Source: Limnohabitans sp.
GTDB lineage: Bacteria > Pseudomonadota > Gammaproteobacteria > Burkholderiales > Burkholderiaceae_C
Reading direction: 5' to 3'
Assembly: GCF_023910625.1 (NCBI RefSeq)
Contig: NZ_JAAVVW010000003.1
Location: 1,364,001 to 1,428,000, forward strand
DNA: 64,000 bases
Shown here: piece after piece, positions 25,698 through 36,423 of the stretch
How positions within the stretch are numbered: the first letter of the stretch is position 1
Layout of the letters: each line of letters opens with the position of its first letter
Made by a program: the position numbers and the translations under genes
The notes under the pieces: generated by a model
Database searches by the model: none
Told to the model about the DNA's origin: nothing
Seen by the model: the letters and a program-made list of their open reading frames with translations, nothing else

Positions 25698-27758
25698 ATG
25701 GCCATCCCCCAGTCTTTCATCCAGGAGTTGCTGTCCCGCGTCGACGTGGTCGACATCGTGGGCAAGTACGTGCAGCTCAAGAAAGGCGGTGCCAACTTCA
25801 TGGGCCTGTGCCCTTTTCATGGCGAGAAATCCCCCAGCTTCAGCGTCAGCCCCACCAAACAGTTTTTCCACTGCTTTGGCTGCGGCAAAAACGGCAATGC
25901 CATTGGCTTCCTGATGGAGCACGCGGGCATGACCTTCATCGAAGCGGTGAAAGACCTGGCCCAGCAAACCGGCATGGTGGTGCCCGAAGAGCAACAGTCG
26001 CCCGAAGACCGCGCCAAAGCCGCCGCCGCCAAGGCCAAACAAGACAGCCTGAGCGATGTGCTCGAAAAAGCCGGTGACGCCTACCGCGACCAGCTCAAAA
26101 TCGCCCCGCACGCCATCGATTACCTCAAAGGCAGGGGCCTCTCAGGCCAAATTGCCAAGCGCTTTGGTCTGGGCTACGCGCCCGAAGGCTGGCGCTCGCT
26201 GGCCAGCATCTTCCCCAAATACGATGACCCGCTGCTGGCCGAATCGGGCCTGGTGATCGTGAACGAAGAAGACGACAAACGCTACGATCGCTTTCGCGAC
26301 CGCATCATGTTCCCAATCCGCAACATCAAAGGCGAATGCATCGGCTTTGGCGGTCGGGTGATCGGCTCGGGCACGCCCAAATATTTGAACTCGCCCGAAA
26401 CCCCGGTCTTCCACAAAGGCCGCGAGTTGTATGGCCTGTACGAAGCCCGCGAAGCCCTGCACAGCGCGGGCTACGTGCTGGTGACCGAAGGCTACATGGA
26501 CGTGGTGGCGCTGGCACAACTGGGCTTTGCCAATGCGGTGGCCACGCTGGGCACAGCCTGCACACCCGACCATGTGCAAAAACTGTTTCGCTTCACCGAC
26601 TCGGTGGTCTTCAGCTTTGACGGCGACGGCGCAGGCCGCCGCGCCGCCCGCAAAGCGCTCGACGGTGCCTTGCCCTACGCCACCGATGTGCGCAGCATCA
26701 AGTTCTTGTTTTTGCCTGCCGAGCACGACCCCGACAGCTATGTGCGCGAATTTGGCCAAGAAGCTTTTGCCGAGCAGATCAAGCAAGCCATGCCGCTGTC
26801 GCGCTTTTTGATCGAAGCGGCCAGCGCCGACTGCGACCTGCAAACGGCTGAAGGACGTGCACGCTTGTCGAGCCAAGCCCGCCCGCTGTGGCAGCTGCTG
26901 CCCGACGGTGCGCTCAAGCAGCAATTGCTGTCGGAGCTGGCGCAACTGATTCAGCTAGAGACCGCAGGCCTTGAAAAACTGTGGGGCCAACAAGCGGCCA
27001 GTGAGCAGCGCTATGCACCCGCTGCGCGCAGTGCAGCAGCACCCCAACCCCAGTCGGCGAACACGGCCTTCAGTCAGGCTGCCAGTGCAGGGCATGATGC
27101 GTACCCCCAATTCGAGCCGCACTACGGCGATCCACAGGCCTGGTCGGGAAGCAACACTTTCGTGCCGTCCAACGGCAACAGCAGCTGGAAAAACAAAAAC
27201 CCCAACTGGACGCCGGGCAGCAAGTTGGGCAACAGCAAATACAAACGTGAGCAGCCTCCGGTCTACACCGGCCCGCGCACCGTGCCCGCCAGTCGGGCCG
27301 ACCACGCGGCCCGACTGCTGCTGGGCAACATGGCGCTGTGGGAGTCATTGGCCGGACAAGACCACGCCATGCTGTGCGCCCTGCCGGCACCGCATGGACC
27401 TTTGTTTGCCTGGCTCGAATCTGTGTTCCATGAACAAGGGGCACTGAGCTGGTCCACATTGAGCCAGCACATGCAAGGCCAGCCCTTTGCAGAAGATGCC
27501 CAGCGCTGGGTGGCCCAGGACAGGATCAACAACGTGGTGGGCAGCGAAAACGCCACCCCACCCGATCCGCAAGAGGCACGTCAAGAGCTGCGAAGACTGG
27601 TGAACATGCTGATGATCGACCACTTGCAACAGCTCAAGAACGAGGCCTTGGCCCAATACCAAAGTGACCAAGACCCTGAAGCACTGGCCCGTTACAGCAG
27701 CCTGGACAAACGCTGGCGCGAACTCAAAGCCTCGGCCCATTTGGCCAACCTGCCTTGA
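25698..27758 (+). CDS. dnaG: DNA primase DnaG
   Basis: Synthesises RNA primers at the replication fork. The 686-residue protein has the N-terminal CHC2 zinc finger (CPFH at 38-41, CFGC at 59-62), the primase core with KGRGLSG and IMFPIRN, the Toprim acidic motif EGYMDVVAL, then FDGDGAGRRAA. A low-complexity Q/S/N-rich linker (about 430-500) precedes a C-terminal helicase-binding domain. The linker is longer than in E. coli DnaG (581 residues). The rpsU and rpoD neighbours of the usual macromolecular-synthesis operon are absent here. Confidence 0.97.
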   Translation: MAIPQSFIQELLSRVDVVDIVGKYVQLKKGGANFMGLCPFHGEKSPSFSVSPTKQFFHCFGCGKNGNAIGFLMEHAGMTFIEAVKDLAQQTGMVVPEEQQSPEDRAKAAAAKAKQDSLSDVLEKAGDAYRDQLKIAPHAIDYLKGRGLSGQIAKRFGLGYAPEGWRSLASIFPKYDDPLLAESGLVIVNEEDDKRYDRFRDRIMFPIRNIKGECIGFGGRVIGSGTPKYLNSPETPVFHKGRELYGLYEAREALHSAGYVLVTEGYMDVVALAQLGFANAVATLGTACTPDHVQKLFRFTDSVVFSFDGDGAGRRAARKALDGALPYATDVRSIKFLFLPAEHDPDSYVREFGQEAFAEQIKQAMPLSRFLIEAASADCDLQTAEGRARLSSQARPLWQLLPDGALKQQLLSELAQLIQLETAGLEKLWGQQAASEQRYAPAARSAAAPQPQSANTAFSQAASAGHDAYPQFEPHYGDPQAWSGSNTFVPSNGNSSWKNKNPNWTPGSKLGNSKYKREQPPVYTGPRTVPASRADHAARLLLGNMALWESLAGQDHAMLCALPAPHGPLFAWLESVFHEQGALSWSTLSQHMQGQPFAEDAQRWVAQDRINNVVGSENATPPDPQEARQELRRLVNMLMIDHLQQLKNEALAQYQSDQDPEALARYSSLDKRWRELKASAHLANLP

Positions 27759-27761
27759 GGC

Positions 27762-28538
27762 TCACTTGCCCACCAGCTGATTGAATTTTTCGGCTTCAAA
27801 ACTTTCGCGGACGGCGCCGCCCTCGGGCATCTGCACTTGTTGCTGTGCACACAACAGCTCCAGGGCTTTCCAGATCATTGAAATTTGTTGCTCCTGCCCA
27901 GCCGCGTTGTCAATCAAGCCACGCAAAGCCTGGCTCACCGGGTCATCGTCTTGCGTGATGCCATAGGCGCTGAATTTGCGCTCGGTGCCCGACACATCGG
28001 CGCTCTCACCCACCTTGGAAGGGATGATGCGCGCCGGGATGCCCACCGCTGTGGCCCCGGCAGGCACTGGCTTGATCACCACCGCGTTGCTGCCGATCTT
28101 GGCCCCATCACCCACCTCAAAACCACCCAGCACCTTGGCCCCGGCACTCACCACCACATCCTTGCCCAGAGTGGGGTGGCGTTTGGCACCTTTGTAAAGC
28201 GAGGTGCCGCCCAGAGTCACGCCTTGGTAAATCGTGCAACCATCACCAATCTCAGCAGTCTCGCCCACCACCACGCCCATGGCATGGTCAAAAAAGACAC
28301 GTTCACCGATCTTGGCACCGGGGTGAATTTCGATGCCCGTCATCCAACGAGACCCCTGCGAGATGAAGCGCCCCAGCCACTTGAAGCCATGATTCCAGCA
28401 CCAGTGCGCACGGCGGTGCAGCACCAAAGCGTGCAGGCCCGGGTAACAGGTCAGCACCTCCCAAGCGGTGCGGGCGGCGGGGTCCCGGTCAAGGATGCAT
28501 TGGATGTCGGAGCGAAGGCGAGAAAACATAGGCTGCAA
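27762..28538 (-). CDS. cysE: Serine O-acetyltransferase CysE
   Basis: Makes O-acetylserine from serine and acetyl-CoA, the first step of cysteine synthesis. The 258-residue protein has the N-terminal SATase helices ([36 protein letters not shown]) and a left-handed beta-helix of hexapeptide repeats with [20 protein letters not shown] and [20 protein letters not shown]. It lies directly downstream of trmJ on the same strand with a gap of 2 bp. Confidence 0.95.
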   Translation of the reverse strand: MQPMFSRLRSDIQCILDRDPAARTAWEVLTCYPGLHALVLHRRAHWCWNHGFKWLGRFISQGSRWMTGIEIHPGAKIGERVFFDHAMGVVVGETAEIGDGCTIYQGVTLGGTSLYKGAKRHPTLGKDVVVSAGAKVLGGFEVGDGAKIGSNAVVIKPVPAGATAVGIPARIIPSKVGESADVSGTERKFSAYGITQDDDPVSQALRGLIDNAAGQEQQISMIWKALELLCAQQQVQMPEGGAVRESFEAEKFNQLVGK

Positions 28539-28540
28539 GT

Positions 28541-29284
28541 CTAGCGCTTGGCTGGGCTTTTGGATTCAGCGGTCTGAATCATGGCCTTGGCCACCCCGCG
28601 CAGGATGTGGATTTCTTCGGGGCTCAAGTCCACCCGGTTGAACAACTGGTTCAGACGCGGCATGAGCTTTTTGGGCGCAGCCGGGTCCAAAAATCCGATA
28701 TCGGTCAACGCTTGCTCCCAATGGGTCAGCATGCCGGCCACTTGCTGGGCATCGGCTTTGTCAGCGGGTGCGATCACATCTTGCACCGCAAAGCCGCCCA
28801 AAGCCACGCGCCAGTCGTAGGCAATGACCTGAATGGCTGAGCCCAGGTTGAGCGAGCCAAATTGCGGATGGGTGGGGATCGACAACGCCACATGGCAGCG
28901 GTAAACATCCTCGTTTTTCATGCCAAAGCGCTCGCAGCCAAACAAAAACGCCACGCTCTGCTCGGGCGCACCGGGCTTCGTCAGCTCTGCAAAATGATCA
29001 CGGGGCGAACGGGTGGGCGGGCCAAAGTCGCGCGGCGTCATGGCGGTGGCGCACAAATGGGTCACGCCCGCCAAGGCCTCATCGAGTGTGTTCACCACCC
29101 GCGCCTTGGTCAGCACGTCGTTGGCTCCGCTGGCACGCTGGATGGTTTCTTCTTTGCGCAGCACATTGGGCCAGCGAGGCGCCACCAGCACCAAGTCGTC
29201 AAAACCCATGACTTTCAGGGCCCGGGCGGCAGCGCCCACATTGCCCGCATGGCTGGTTTCTATCAAAATGAATCGCGTTTGCAT
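28541..29284 (-). CDS. trmJ: tRNA 2'-O-methyltransferase TrmJ (SpoU/TrmH family)
   Basis: Methylates ribose 32 of tRNAs using SAM. A 247-residue SPOUT protein: [64 protein letters not shown] and [18 protein letters not shown] form the knot. The helical C-terminus is [17 protein letters not shown]. The ATG at 29284 matches homologue starts; a longer frame to 29329 adds an unrelated leader. It is followed by cysE and is divergent from suhB. Confidence 0.93.
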   Translation of the reverse strand: MQTRFILIETSHAGNVGAAARALKVMGFDDLVLVAPRWPNVLRKEETIQRASGANDVLTKARVVNTLDEALAGVTHLCATAMTPRDFGPPTRSPRDHFAELTKPGAPEQSVAFLFGCERFGMKNEDVYRCHVALSIPTHPQFGSLNLGSAIQVIAYDWRVALGGFAVQDVIAPADKADAQQVAGMLTHWEQALTDIGFLDPAAPKKLMPRLNQLFNRVDLSPEEIHILRGVAKAMIQTAESKSPAKR

Positions 29285-29433
29285 GCCGTGATTGTCCACG
29301 CTCCCAAGCCCGGCCATGGGCAGGCACACTCGGCTCAGGACGCCCGAATGGCGAATGTCCCCACTTTTCGTGAGAAAATCCGCCCTTCGCCGCCGCGATC
29401 GTGCGTGGGCCAGTTCAGTTCTTCACACAATTC

Positions 29434-30399
29434 ATGTCGTCCAATCTCCACCCCATGCTCAACGTGGCCATCAAGGCTGCGCGCGCCGCTGGCGCCATCA
29501 TCAACCGTGCCGCGCTCGACGTTGAAGCGGTTCGCATCTCGCAAAAGCAGGTCAACGACTTTGTCACCGAAGTTGACCACGCCAGCGAAAAAATCATCAT
29601 CGAGACCTTGCTGACCGCCTACCCAGACCACGGCATCCTGGCCGAAGAGTCTGGCCGCGAATTCGGCAACCCGCTGGCTGACCACATCTGGATCATCGAC
29701 CCGCTGGACGGCACGACCAACTTCATCCATGGCTTTCCTGTTTACTGCGTGAGCATTGCCCTGCAAGTGCGCGGCAAGATCGAGCAAGCCGTGATTTACG
29801 ACCCCACCCGCAACGACCTGTTCACCGCCACCAAAGGCCGTGGCGCCTTCATGAATGACCGCCGCCTGCGCGTGAGCAAGCGCATCCGGATGGAAGAGTG
29901 CATCATTTCCACCGGTTTTCCTTTCCGCAAGGGCGACAACTTCAACCAGTACCTGCGCATGATGGGGGACGTGATGCAACGCACCGCCGGCCTGCGACGC
30001 CCAGGCGCTGCGGCCCTGGATTTGGCTTACGTGGCTGCAGGCTTTACCGATGGCTTCTTTGAAACCGGTCTGTCGCCTTGGGATGTGGCTGCGGGCTCGC
30101 TCTTGGTCACCGAAGCCGGAGGCCTGATCGGCAACTTCACCGGCGAGTCCGACTTTCTGGAACAAAAAGAATGCCTGGCCGGTGCGCCCCGCATTTATGG
30201 CCAACTGGTCAGCATCTTGGGCAAGTACAGCAAATTTGCCAGCGCGGGCGACAAGGCCAACGTGCGCACCGCCGTGGACGCCCTGAGCCGCGAACGCACA
30301 GGCGACACGCACAACCCCGACGCCGAAGGTGATGCGGCCCCAGCCAGCAGCGACGACAGCAGCGAGGCCAAGGAAGTGCGCAAGGACGCGCCGTTTTAA
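29434..30399 (+). CDS. suhB: Inositol monophosphatase family protein SuhB
   Basis: A 321-residue Mg-dependent phosphatase. The metal site motif is [17 protein letters not shown], with EESG before it and [17 protein letters not shown] near the end. Proteobacterial SuhB also joins the rRNA antitermination complex. Core SuhB is about 265 residues; here an acidic, Ala/Ser-rich tail of about 45 residues ([19 protein letters not shown]) follows. The ATG at 29434 fits homologues; the open frame starts earlier with a GTG. Confidence 0.93.
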   Translation: MSSNLHPMLNVAIKAARAAGAIINRAALDVEAVRISQKQVNDFVTEVDHASEKIIIETLLTAYPDHGILAEESGREFGNPLADHIWIIDPLDGTTNFIHGFPVYCVSIALQVRGKIEQAVIYDPTRNDLFTATKGRGAFMNDRRLRVSKRIRMEECIISTGFPFRKGDNFNQYLRMMGDVMQRTAGLRRPGAAALDLAYVAAGFTDGFFETGLSPWDVAAGSLLVTEAGGLIGNFTGESDFLEQKECLAGAPRIYGQLVSILGKYSKFASAGDKANVRTAVDALSRERTGDTHNPDAEGDAAPASSDDSSEAKEVRKDAPF

Positions 30400-30422
30400 G
30401 CGGGCCGCAGGCCCATGCCATG

Positions 30423-30451
30423 AAAAAAGCACCCTCGCCGGGTGCTTTTTT
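30423..30451. terminator. Bidirectional terminator between suhB and the CorC-type gene
   Basis: AAAAAAGCACCC and GGGTGCTTTTTT flank a 5-base loop. Each strand therefore shows a stem followed by T's, so it can serve the convergent genes on both sides. Confidence 0.9.
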
Positions 30452-30466
30452 GTGCCTGAAGGCAGA

Positions 30467-31798
30467 TCAGCTGCCCAGCAACATGACCCCTTCGGCCTCG
30501 CACTCAGGGTCGGCGGGCGGCAGGCGCATGGCCAGCACCTTGTCGATGGCGCGGCCATCCATGTCCACGATCTCCAGCTTCCAGCCTTCCCACTCCACCG
30601 CGTCGGCCACCTTGGGCAAGGTGCCGGTCAGCAGCATGATCATGCCGCTGAGCGTGTGGTAACGGCCGCGCTCTTCTTCGGGCACGGTGTCCAGGTTCAG
30701 GCGGTCCTTGAGTTCGGGCACGGGGATGTGGCCGTCCAGCAGCCAGCTGCCATCCTCGCGCTGCACCGCCCAAGAGGTTTCAGGGTCACGGGGCTGGAAC
30801 TCGCCCGTGATGGCCTCGATCAGGTCTTGCAGCGTGATGATGCCCTGCACCTCGCCGTACTCGTCGATCACAAACGCCATGTGCACATCGGACAGCCTGA
30901 AGTTGTCCAGCAACTCCATACCGGTGATGGTTTCGGGCACATACAACGGGCTTTGTAGCCCTTGCTCGCGCAGCGACTGCGACTTGTCTTTGAGAGCACG
31001 CGCGAGCCACTGGCGGGCGTTGATCACGCCCAGGATGTTTTCTATGCCGCCTTGCACCACCGGAAAGCGGGCATGGTCCGACTCTTCGATGTGGCGCAGG
31101 TTGTCCTCAAACGAGTCGTCCACATCCAGGCACACAATGTCGGCACGCGGCACCATGAGCGAACCAATCTGGCGGTCGTCCAAACGAAACACGTTGCGCA
31201 CCATGGTGTGCTCGTGCGACTCGATCACGCCAGCTGAAGTGCCCTCCACCAGCATGGCGTGGATTTCTTCCTCGGTCACGGGCGTGCCCTTGGTCTCCTT
31301 CACACCCATCAGGCGCAGCAAGGCGCGGGTAGAGGCCGACAGCAAGAGGACAAAAGGCTTGGTAGCCAAGGCCAGCAGGTGGATGGGTCTGGCCACCAGG
31401 CGAGCAAAGGTTTCTGGATAAGACTGCCCGATGCGCTTGGGCACCAGTTCCCCCACCACAATCGAGAAATAGGTGATGGTGATGACCACCAATGCAGTGG
31501 CACCAAAGCTGGCATACACCTCGGACATGCCCAAACTGACCAGCCAAGTGGCCAGCGGCGTGGCCAAAGCGGCCTCGCCCACGATACCGTTCAACACACC
31601 GATCGAGGTGATACCGATTTGGATGGTGGACAAAAAACGGGTAGGGTCTTCGCCCAATTTGACAGCAGCAGCAGCACCGCTGTCGCCCTCATCAATCAAC
31701 TTCTGGAGCCTTGCTTTTCTGGCGGTGACCAGTGCAATCTCGGACATGGCAAACAAACCATTCAAGAGGATGAGGGCAATCAGTATCGCTATTTCCAT
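30467..31798 (-). CDS. CNNM/CorC-type membrane protein (DUF21 + CBS + transporter-associated domain)
   Basis: A 443-residue protein with an N-terminal DUF21 membrane domain (MEIAILIALILLNGLFAMSE, VVITITYFSIVVGELVPKRI), two CBS motifs near LMVPRADIVCLDVDDSF and MELLDNFRLSDVHMAFVIDEYGEVQGIITLQD, and a C-terminal CorC_HlyC domain. Family members are linked to magnesium efflux; the old name hemolysin is misleading. The ATG at 31798 begins the first span; the open frame extends 19 codons upstream without a ribosome site. Confidence 0.92.
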   Translation of the reverse strand: MEIAILIALILLNGLFAMSEIALVTARKARLQKLIDEGDSGAAAAVKLGEDPTRFLSTIQIGITSIGVLNGIVGEAALATPLATWLVSLGMSEVYASFGATALVVITITYFSIVVGELVPKRIGQSYPETFARLVARPIHLLALATKPFVLLLSASTRALLRLMGVKETKGTPVTEEEIHAMLVEGTSAGVIESHEHTMVRNVFRLDDRQIGSLMVPRADIVCLDVDDSFEDNLRHIEESDHARFPVVQGGIENILGVINARQWLARALKDKSQSLREQGLQSPLYVPETITGMELLDNFRLSDVHMAFVIDEYGEVQGIITLQDLIEAITGEFQPRDPETSWAVQREDGSWLLDGHIPVPELKDRLNLDTVPEEERGRYHTLSGMIMLLTGTLPKVADAVEWEGWKLEIVDMDGRAIDKVLAMRLPPADPECEAEGVMLLGS

Positions 31799-32005
31799 AC
31801 AAGGGGCCTGTTGGAGCCCTGAAAGTTTCGTTGACAAGATTGTAGAGAATTGCAAAACAGGGTCGCCGTGCTCCCTCTAAAATCAAGGTCCCCACTTCAA
31901 CGCTGTATTGTTTCTTTCAATCACAGGGCCTCAGGCCAAAGTCAGCTGACCCATGAACCCCACCCCACAAATTGGTGACTGTTCCCCAAATCGGCACTGC
32001 CCTTG

Positions 32006-34678
32006 ATGCCCAACGACATGACCACCGCCCCCAAGCGCCTGGCCGACCTCTCGGCCCACACCCCCATGATGGCCCAGTACCTGGGCATCAAGGCGGAGTT
32101 TCCGGACACGTTGGTGTTCTACCGCATGGGCGACTTTTACGAGCTGTTTTATGACGACGCCGAAAAAGCCGCAAGCCTGCTCGACATCACCTTGACGCGC
32201 CGGGGCCAATCGGCAGGGCAGCCCGTACTCATGGCGGGCGTGCCTTTTCATTCGGTTGAAAGCTACCTGGCCCGCCTGATCAAACTGGGCGAGTCGGTGG
32301 CCATTTGCGAACAAGTGGGCGATGTGGCCACGTCCAAAGGCCCGGTGGAGCGCAAAGTGGTGCGCGTGGTCACCCCCGGCACACTGACCGACACCGAGCT
32401 GCTCTCCGACAAAAGCGAAGCCATCTTGCTGGCTGTGCACCAGGCCCCCAAAAACCGCTGCGGCCTGGCGTGGCTCAGCGTCACCCAAGGCGTGGTGCAC
32501 CTGGCCGAATGCGCGCAAGATGAATTGGCCGACTGGATCGACCGCATCAGCCCCAGCGAGCTGTTGGCCAGCGCGGGCATGACGCCCACGTTTGAGCAAA
32601 AACTGCGCGGCATCAAAACCGTTGGCCGGGGCAGCTGGTCGTTCGCTCTGCGGCCCGACTTTCAATTTGACGCAGGCCTGGGTCAGCGCAAGCTGCTCGA
32701 ACAACTGCAAGCCGCTTCACTCGCCGCCTGGAGCGCCGATGCGTTGGCCGACGCGCATGCGGCCGCCGCTGCGCTGCTGACGTACGCCGAACACACCCAA
32801 GGCCGCAGCCTGCCGCACGTGCAGCGGGTGCAGGTGCAGCGCTCGGACGCGCTGATTGACCTGCCCGCCAGCACACGCCGCAACCTGGAGCTGACGCAAA
32901 CCCTGCGCGGCGAAAGCGCTGCCGATTCGCCCACGCTGTTTGCCCTGCTCGACACCTGCATGACCGGCATGGGCAGCCGCCTGCTCAAAAGCTGGCTGCT
33001 CAGCCCGCCGCGAGATCGGCAAGTGGCGCAGCAACGCCTGCAAGCCCAAGCCGTGTTGCGTGGCGAGAGCGGCGAAGGCAGCCGAGGGGCCTGGAGCAGC
33101 CTACGCGAACAACTCAAAGGCGCAAGCGACGTGGAGCGCATCACCGCCCGCACCGCGCTGCGCCAGGTGCGCCCACGCGAGCTGGTGGCCCTGCGCCATG
33201 CGCTGGCGCGTGCGGCGGCGCTGTCGACCCAATTGCAGACCCTGAACCCCGAGCCCGGCAGTTTGCTGGCGGGCATGGCCCGCTGGCTGACCCCGCCCAC
33301 GCATTGCACCGAATTGCTGCAAATGGCCCTGCTCGAAGAGCCCGCCGCCCTGGTACGCGATGGCGGCATCATCGCCGACGGCCTGGACGCCGAGCTGGAC
33401 GAGTTGCGCGGCATTCAAACCAATTGCGACGCGTTTTTACTCGACCTGGAAACCCGCGAGAAAGAGCGCACCGGCATCGCCAACCTGCGGGTGCAGTTCA
33501 ACAAAGTGCACGGCTTTTACATCGAGGTCACGCAAGGCCAACTCGACAAAGTGCCGGGCGACTACCGCCGCCGCCAGACCCTGAAAAACGCCGAGCGCTT
33601 CATCACGCCCGAGCTCAAAACCTTTGAAGACAAAGCTTTGTCGGCGCAAGAAAGGGCGCTGGCCCGAGAGAAATGGCTGTATGAAGGCCTGCTCGACCAA
33701 TTGCAGCCCTTTGTCCCCGCGCTCACCGAATTGGCGCAGGCCATGGCCAGCCTGGACGCGCTGTGCGCACTGACCGAGCGCTCGCTCACCCTGAATTGGT
33801 GCACGCCCGAATTCACCCATGAGCCTTGCATCGAGATTCGCCAGGGCCGCCACCCGGTGGTCGAGGCGCGCTTGGCCCAAATGTCGGGGGCCAGCTTCAT
33901 TGCCAACGACACGGTGCTCGGCCCCAAACAGCGTTTGCAGATCATCACCGGCCCCAACATGGGCGGTAAATCGACCTACATGCGCCAGGTGGCACTGATC
34001 GTGCTTTTGGCCAGCATCGGCAGCCACGTGCCCGCCAGCCGCTGCCGACTCGGACCGATTGACGCCATCCACACCCGGATCGGTGCAGCCGACGACCTGG
34101 CCAACGCCCAATCGACCTTCATGCTGGAGATGACCGAAGCCGCGCAAATCTTGCACAGCGCCACGCCGCACAGCTTGGTGTTGATGGACGAGATCGGGCG
34201 CGGCACCTCCACCTTTGACGGCCTGGCCCTGGCCAGCGGCATCGCCACGCACCTGCACAACAAAACGCAGGCCTTTGCGTTGTTTGCCACGCACTATTTC
34301 GAACTCACCGAATTCCCGGCCACGCACACCGCCGCCGTCAACATGCACGTGAGCGCGGCAGAGTCCGGCGCGTCGATTGTGTTTTTGCACGAGTTGCAAC
34401 CCGGCCCCGCCAGCAAGAGCTATGGCGTGCAGGTGGCGCGATTGGCAGGCATGCCTGCCGCCGTGCTCAACCACGCCCGCCATGCGCTGAGCGCCCTGGA
34501 AGCCGGTGCCAGCGAAAGCCGACAACAGGTAGACCTGTTTGCCGCCCCGCCCGAGGCCGAAACCACTGGCCCCAGCCCCATCGAAGTGGCGCTGGCCCAA
34601 ATCAACCCCGATGCATTGAGCCCCCGCGAGGCACTCGATGCCCTTTATGCCTTGCAGCGCCTGCTGCCCAAAAACTGA
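32006..34678 (+). CDS. mutS: DNA mismatch repair protein MutS
   Basis: Recognises mispairs and starts repair. The 890-residue protein has the mismatch-binding F-x-E motif ([19 protein letters not shown]), the clamp/lever domain, and the ABC-type ATPase: Walker [14 protein letters not shown], Walker [17 protein letters not shown], and [11 protein letters not shown]. Start candidates are the ATG at 32006, one at 32018 and a TTG at 32003; none has a clear ribosome site. MutL is not in the window. Confidence 0.96.
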   Translation: MPNDMTTAPKRLADLSAHTPMMAQYLGIKAEFPDTLVFYRMGDFYELFYDDAEKAASLLDITLTRRGQSAGQPVLMAGVPFHSVESYLARLIKLGESVAICEQVGDVATSKGPVERKVVRVVTPGTLTDTELLSDKSEAILLAVHQAPKNRCGLAWLSVTQGVVHLAECAQDELADWIDRISPSELLASAGMTPTFEQKLRGIKTVGRGSWSFALRPDFQFDAGLGQRKLLEQLQAASLAAWSADALADAHAAAAALLTYAEHTQGRSLPHVQRVQVQRSDALIDLPASTRRNLELTQTLRGESAADSPTLFALLDTCMTGMGSRLLKSWLLSPPRDRQVAQQRLQAQAVLRGESGEGSRGAWSSLREQLKGASDVERITARTALRQVRPRELVALRHALARAAALSTQLQTLNPEPGSLLAGMARWLTPPTHCTELLQMALLEEPAALVRDGGIIADGLDAELDELRGIQTNCDAFLLDLETREKERTGIANLRVQFNKVHGFYIEVTQGQLDKVPGDYRRRQTLKNAERFITPELKTFEDKALSAQERALAREKWLYEGLLDQLQPFVPALTELAQAMASLDALCALTERSLTLNWCTPEFTHEPCIEIRQGRHPVVEARLAQMSGASFIANDTVLGPKQRLQIITGPNMGGKSTYMRQVALIVLLASIGSHVPASRCRLGPIDAIHTRIGAADDLANAQSTFMLEMTEAAQILHSATPHSLVLMDEIGRGTSTFDGLALASGIATHLHNKTQAFALFATHYFELTEFPATHTAAVNMHVSAAESGASIVFLHELQPGPASKSYGVQVARLAGMPAAVLNHARHALSALEAGASESRQQVDLFAAPPEAETTGPSPIEVALAQINPDALSPREALDALYALQRLLPKN

Positions 34679-34689
34679 AGAGCTGACTC

Positions 34690-35517
34690 ATGACTTATTG
34701 CGTTGCCGTCAAAACCCGCGCCGGACTGGTTTTTTTATCCGACTCCCGCACCAACGCGGGTCTGGACCAGATCAGCACCTTCCGCAAAATGATCGTCTAT
34801 GAAAAAGCAGGCGACCGCTTCATGACCTTGTTGTCGGCGGGCAACCTGAGCATTTCGCAGTCGGTGCGCGAAGTGCTGCAGATCGAAAAACTGGTCGAAC
34901 CCGGCCAAGACGAGCCGTTGACCATCTGGAACGCCAAAAGCATGTTCGACGCCACCCGTGTGCTGGGCGCGGCAGTGCGCCGCGTGTACGAACGCGACGC
35001 CGTCGCCCTGCGCGCCTCGGGCGTGGAATTCAACGTGTCCATGATCTTTGGCGGGCAAATCGGCAACGAAGGCATGCGCCTGTTTCAGGTGTATTCGCCC
35101 GGCAACTTCATCGAGGCGACAGACGAAACGCCCTACTTCCAGATTGGCGAATCCAAATACGGCAAGCCGGTGCTCGACCGCGTGATCACCCCCCACACCC
35201 CGCTGGACGAAGCGGCCAAATGCGCCCTGGTGTCGATGGACTCCACCCTCAAGTCCAACCTGTCGGTGGGCTTGCCGCTGGACATGGTGGTGTACCAAGC
35301 GGGCAGCTTGCACACCGACCGCATCATGTGCATCGACGAGCACAACCCTTACTTTCAGATGCTGCGCTCCAGCTGGGGCGACAAGCTGCGCCAGATGTTC
35401 GACAGCATCGAAGACCCGATGTGGCACGGTGGCGCGACCGCTGTCCCGCTCATGGTACCCGCCCAGCGCAACGCCCTGCTCAAGAAAATCACCACGCCTG
35501 AAGAGAAGCTGATCTGA
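34690..35517 (+). CDS. Anbu-type proteasome-related peptidase
   Basis: A 275-residue Ntn-hydrolase of the bacterial Anbu family. The start MTYCVAVKTRAGLVFLSDSR places a threonine at position 1 after Met removal, with the S1-type strands FMTLLSAGNL and VEFNVSMIFGGQIG following. The catalytic residue and self-processing are known only for other members. The gene is followed by an alpha/beta hydrolase overlapping its stop by one base (TGATG). The ATP-grasp/alpha-E/transglutaminase genes that often surround Anbu elsewhere are absent. Confidence 0.85.
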   Translation: MTYCVAVKTRAGLVFLSDSRTNAGLDQISTFRKMIVYEKAGDRFMTLLSAGNLSISQSVREVLQIEKLVEPGQDEPLTIWNAKSMFDATRVLGAAVRRVYERDAVALRASGVEFNVSMIFGGQIGNEGMRLFQVYSPGNFIEATDETPYFQIGESKYGKPVLDRVITPHTPLDEAAKCALVSMDSTLKSNLSVGLPLDMVVYQAGSLHTDRIMCIDEHNPYFQMLRSSWGDKLRQMFDSIEDPMWHGGATAVPLMVPAQRNALLKKITTPEEKLI

Positions 35518-36317
35518 TGGCGCGCATCATCTTCTCGCACGCCAACAGCTTCCCGGCCAGCACCTACCAAGTGCTGCTCGACAACCTGCGCCAGCGGGGC
35601 TTTGTCGTGGATGCGGTCGAAAAATTCGGCCACGACCCGCAATACCCCGTCACCAACAACTGGCCGCATCTGGTGCAGCAACTGGCCGACTTTGCGCGTG
35701 ACCTACAAGGCGATGGCGAACCCGCTTTTTTGGTGGGCCATTCGCTGGGCGGCATCTTGAGCCTCATGTGCGCCGCACGCCACCCCGAGCTGGCGCGGGG
35801 CGTGGTGCTGATCGACTCGCCCGTGCTCGGCGGCTGGCGCGCCACCACCCTCGGCCTGGCCAAGCGCACCGCTTTAGTAGGCTCGGTCTCGCCTGGGCGC
35901 ATCAGCCGAAAGCGGCGCAACCACTGGCCCAGCACCCAAGCGGCGCTCGAGAATTTTCAGCACAAAAAATCCTTTGCCCGCTGGGACCCTCAGGTCTTGC
36001 GCGACTACATAGACCACGGCACCCACGACGAAGGTGGCCAACGCGTGCTCAGCTTTGACCGTGATGTAGAAACTGCCATTTACAACAACCTGCCGCACAA
36101 ACTCGACAGCCTACTCAAGCGGCACCCACTCAAATGCCCCGTCGCCTTCATCGGTGGCACCCACTCTGCAGAAATGCGCCAAGCCGGCACCGACCTGACG
36201 CATCAAGTCGTCCAAGGCCGCATCATGATGCTCGACGGCTCCCACCTGTTTCCGATGGAAAAACCTCTGGCCACTGCTGCGGCCATCGAAGCCACTTTGC
36301 GCAATATCGACGCCTGA
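35517..36317 (+). CDS. Alpha/beta hydrolase
   Basis: A 266-residue alpha/beta-hydrolase with the nucleophile elbow VGHSLGG near residues 75-81, a preceding ISH-type start (ARIIFSHANSFPASTYQVLL), and a C-terminal DGSHLFPMEKP carrying the catalytic histidine. The acid is probably in the segment after PVAFIGG. The substrate is unknown. Overlap with the Anbu gene suggests joint expression. Confidence 0.87.
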   Translation: MARIIFSHANSFPASTYQVLLDNLRQRGFVVDAVEKFGHDPQYPVTNNWPHLVQQLADFARDLQGDGEPAFLVGHSLGGILSLMCAARHPELARGVVLIDSPVLGGWRATTLGLAKRTALVGSVSPGRISRKRRNHWPSTQAALENFQHKKSFARWDPQVLRDYIDHGTHDEGGQRVLSFDRDVETAIYNNLPHKLDSLLKRHPLKCPVAFIGGTHSAEMRQAGTDLTHQVVQGRIMMLDGSHLFPMEKPLATAAAIEATLRNIDA

Positions 36318-36321
36318 ATCT

Positions 36322-36397
36322 TGTAGGAGCCCACCCCGTGGGCGATTGGGCGCGACGCGTGCCCCAAAAACCATCGCGCACAGGGTGCGCTCCAACA
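36322..36397. repeat. Palindromic interspersed repeat, copy 2
   Basis: A 76-bp imperfect palindrome starting TGTAGGAGCCCACCCC and ending GCGCTCCAACA. Its centre has diverged (GGGCGCGACGCGTGCCCC). It lies between the convergent alpha/beta hydrolase and uppP genes and may act as a terminator for both. It shares ends and layout with the copy at 40.7 kb. Confidence 0.75.
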
Positions 36398-36423
36398 CGG
36401 AAAAGCCCTGTCTACAGCCAGAG

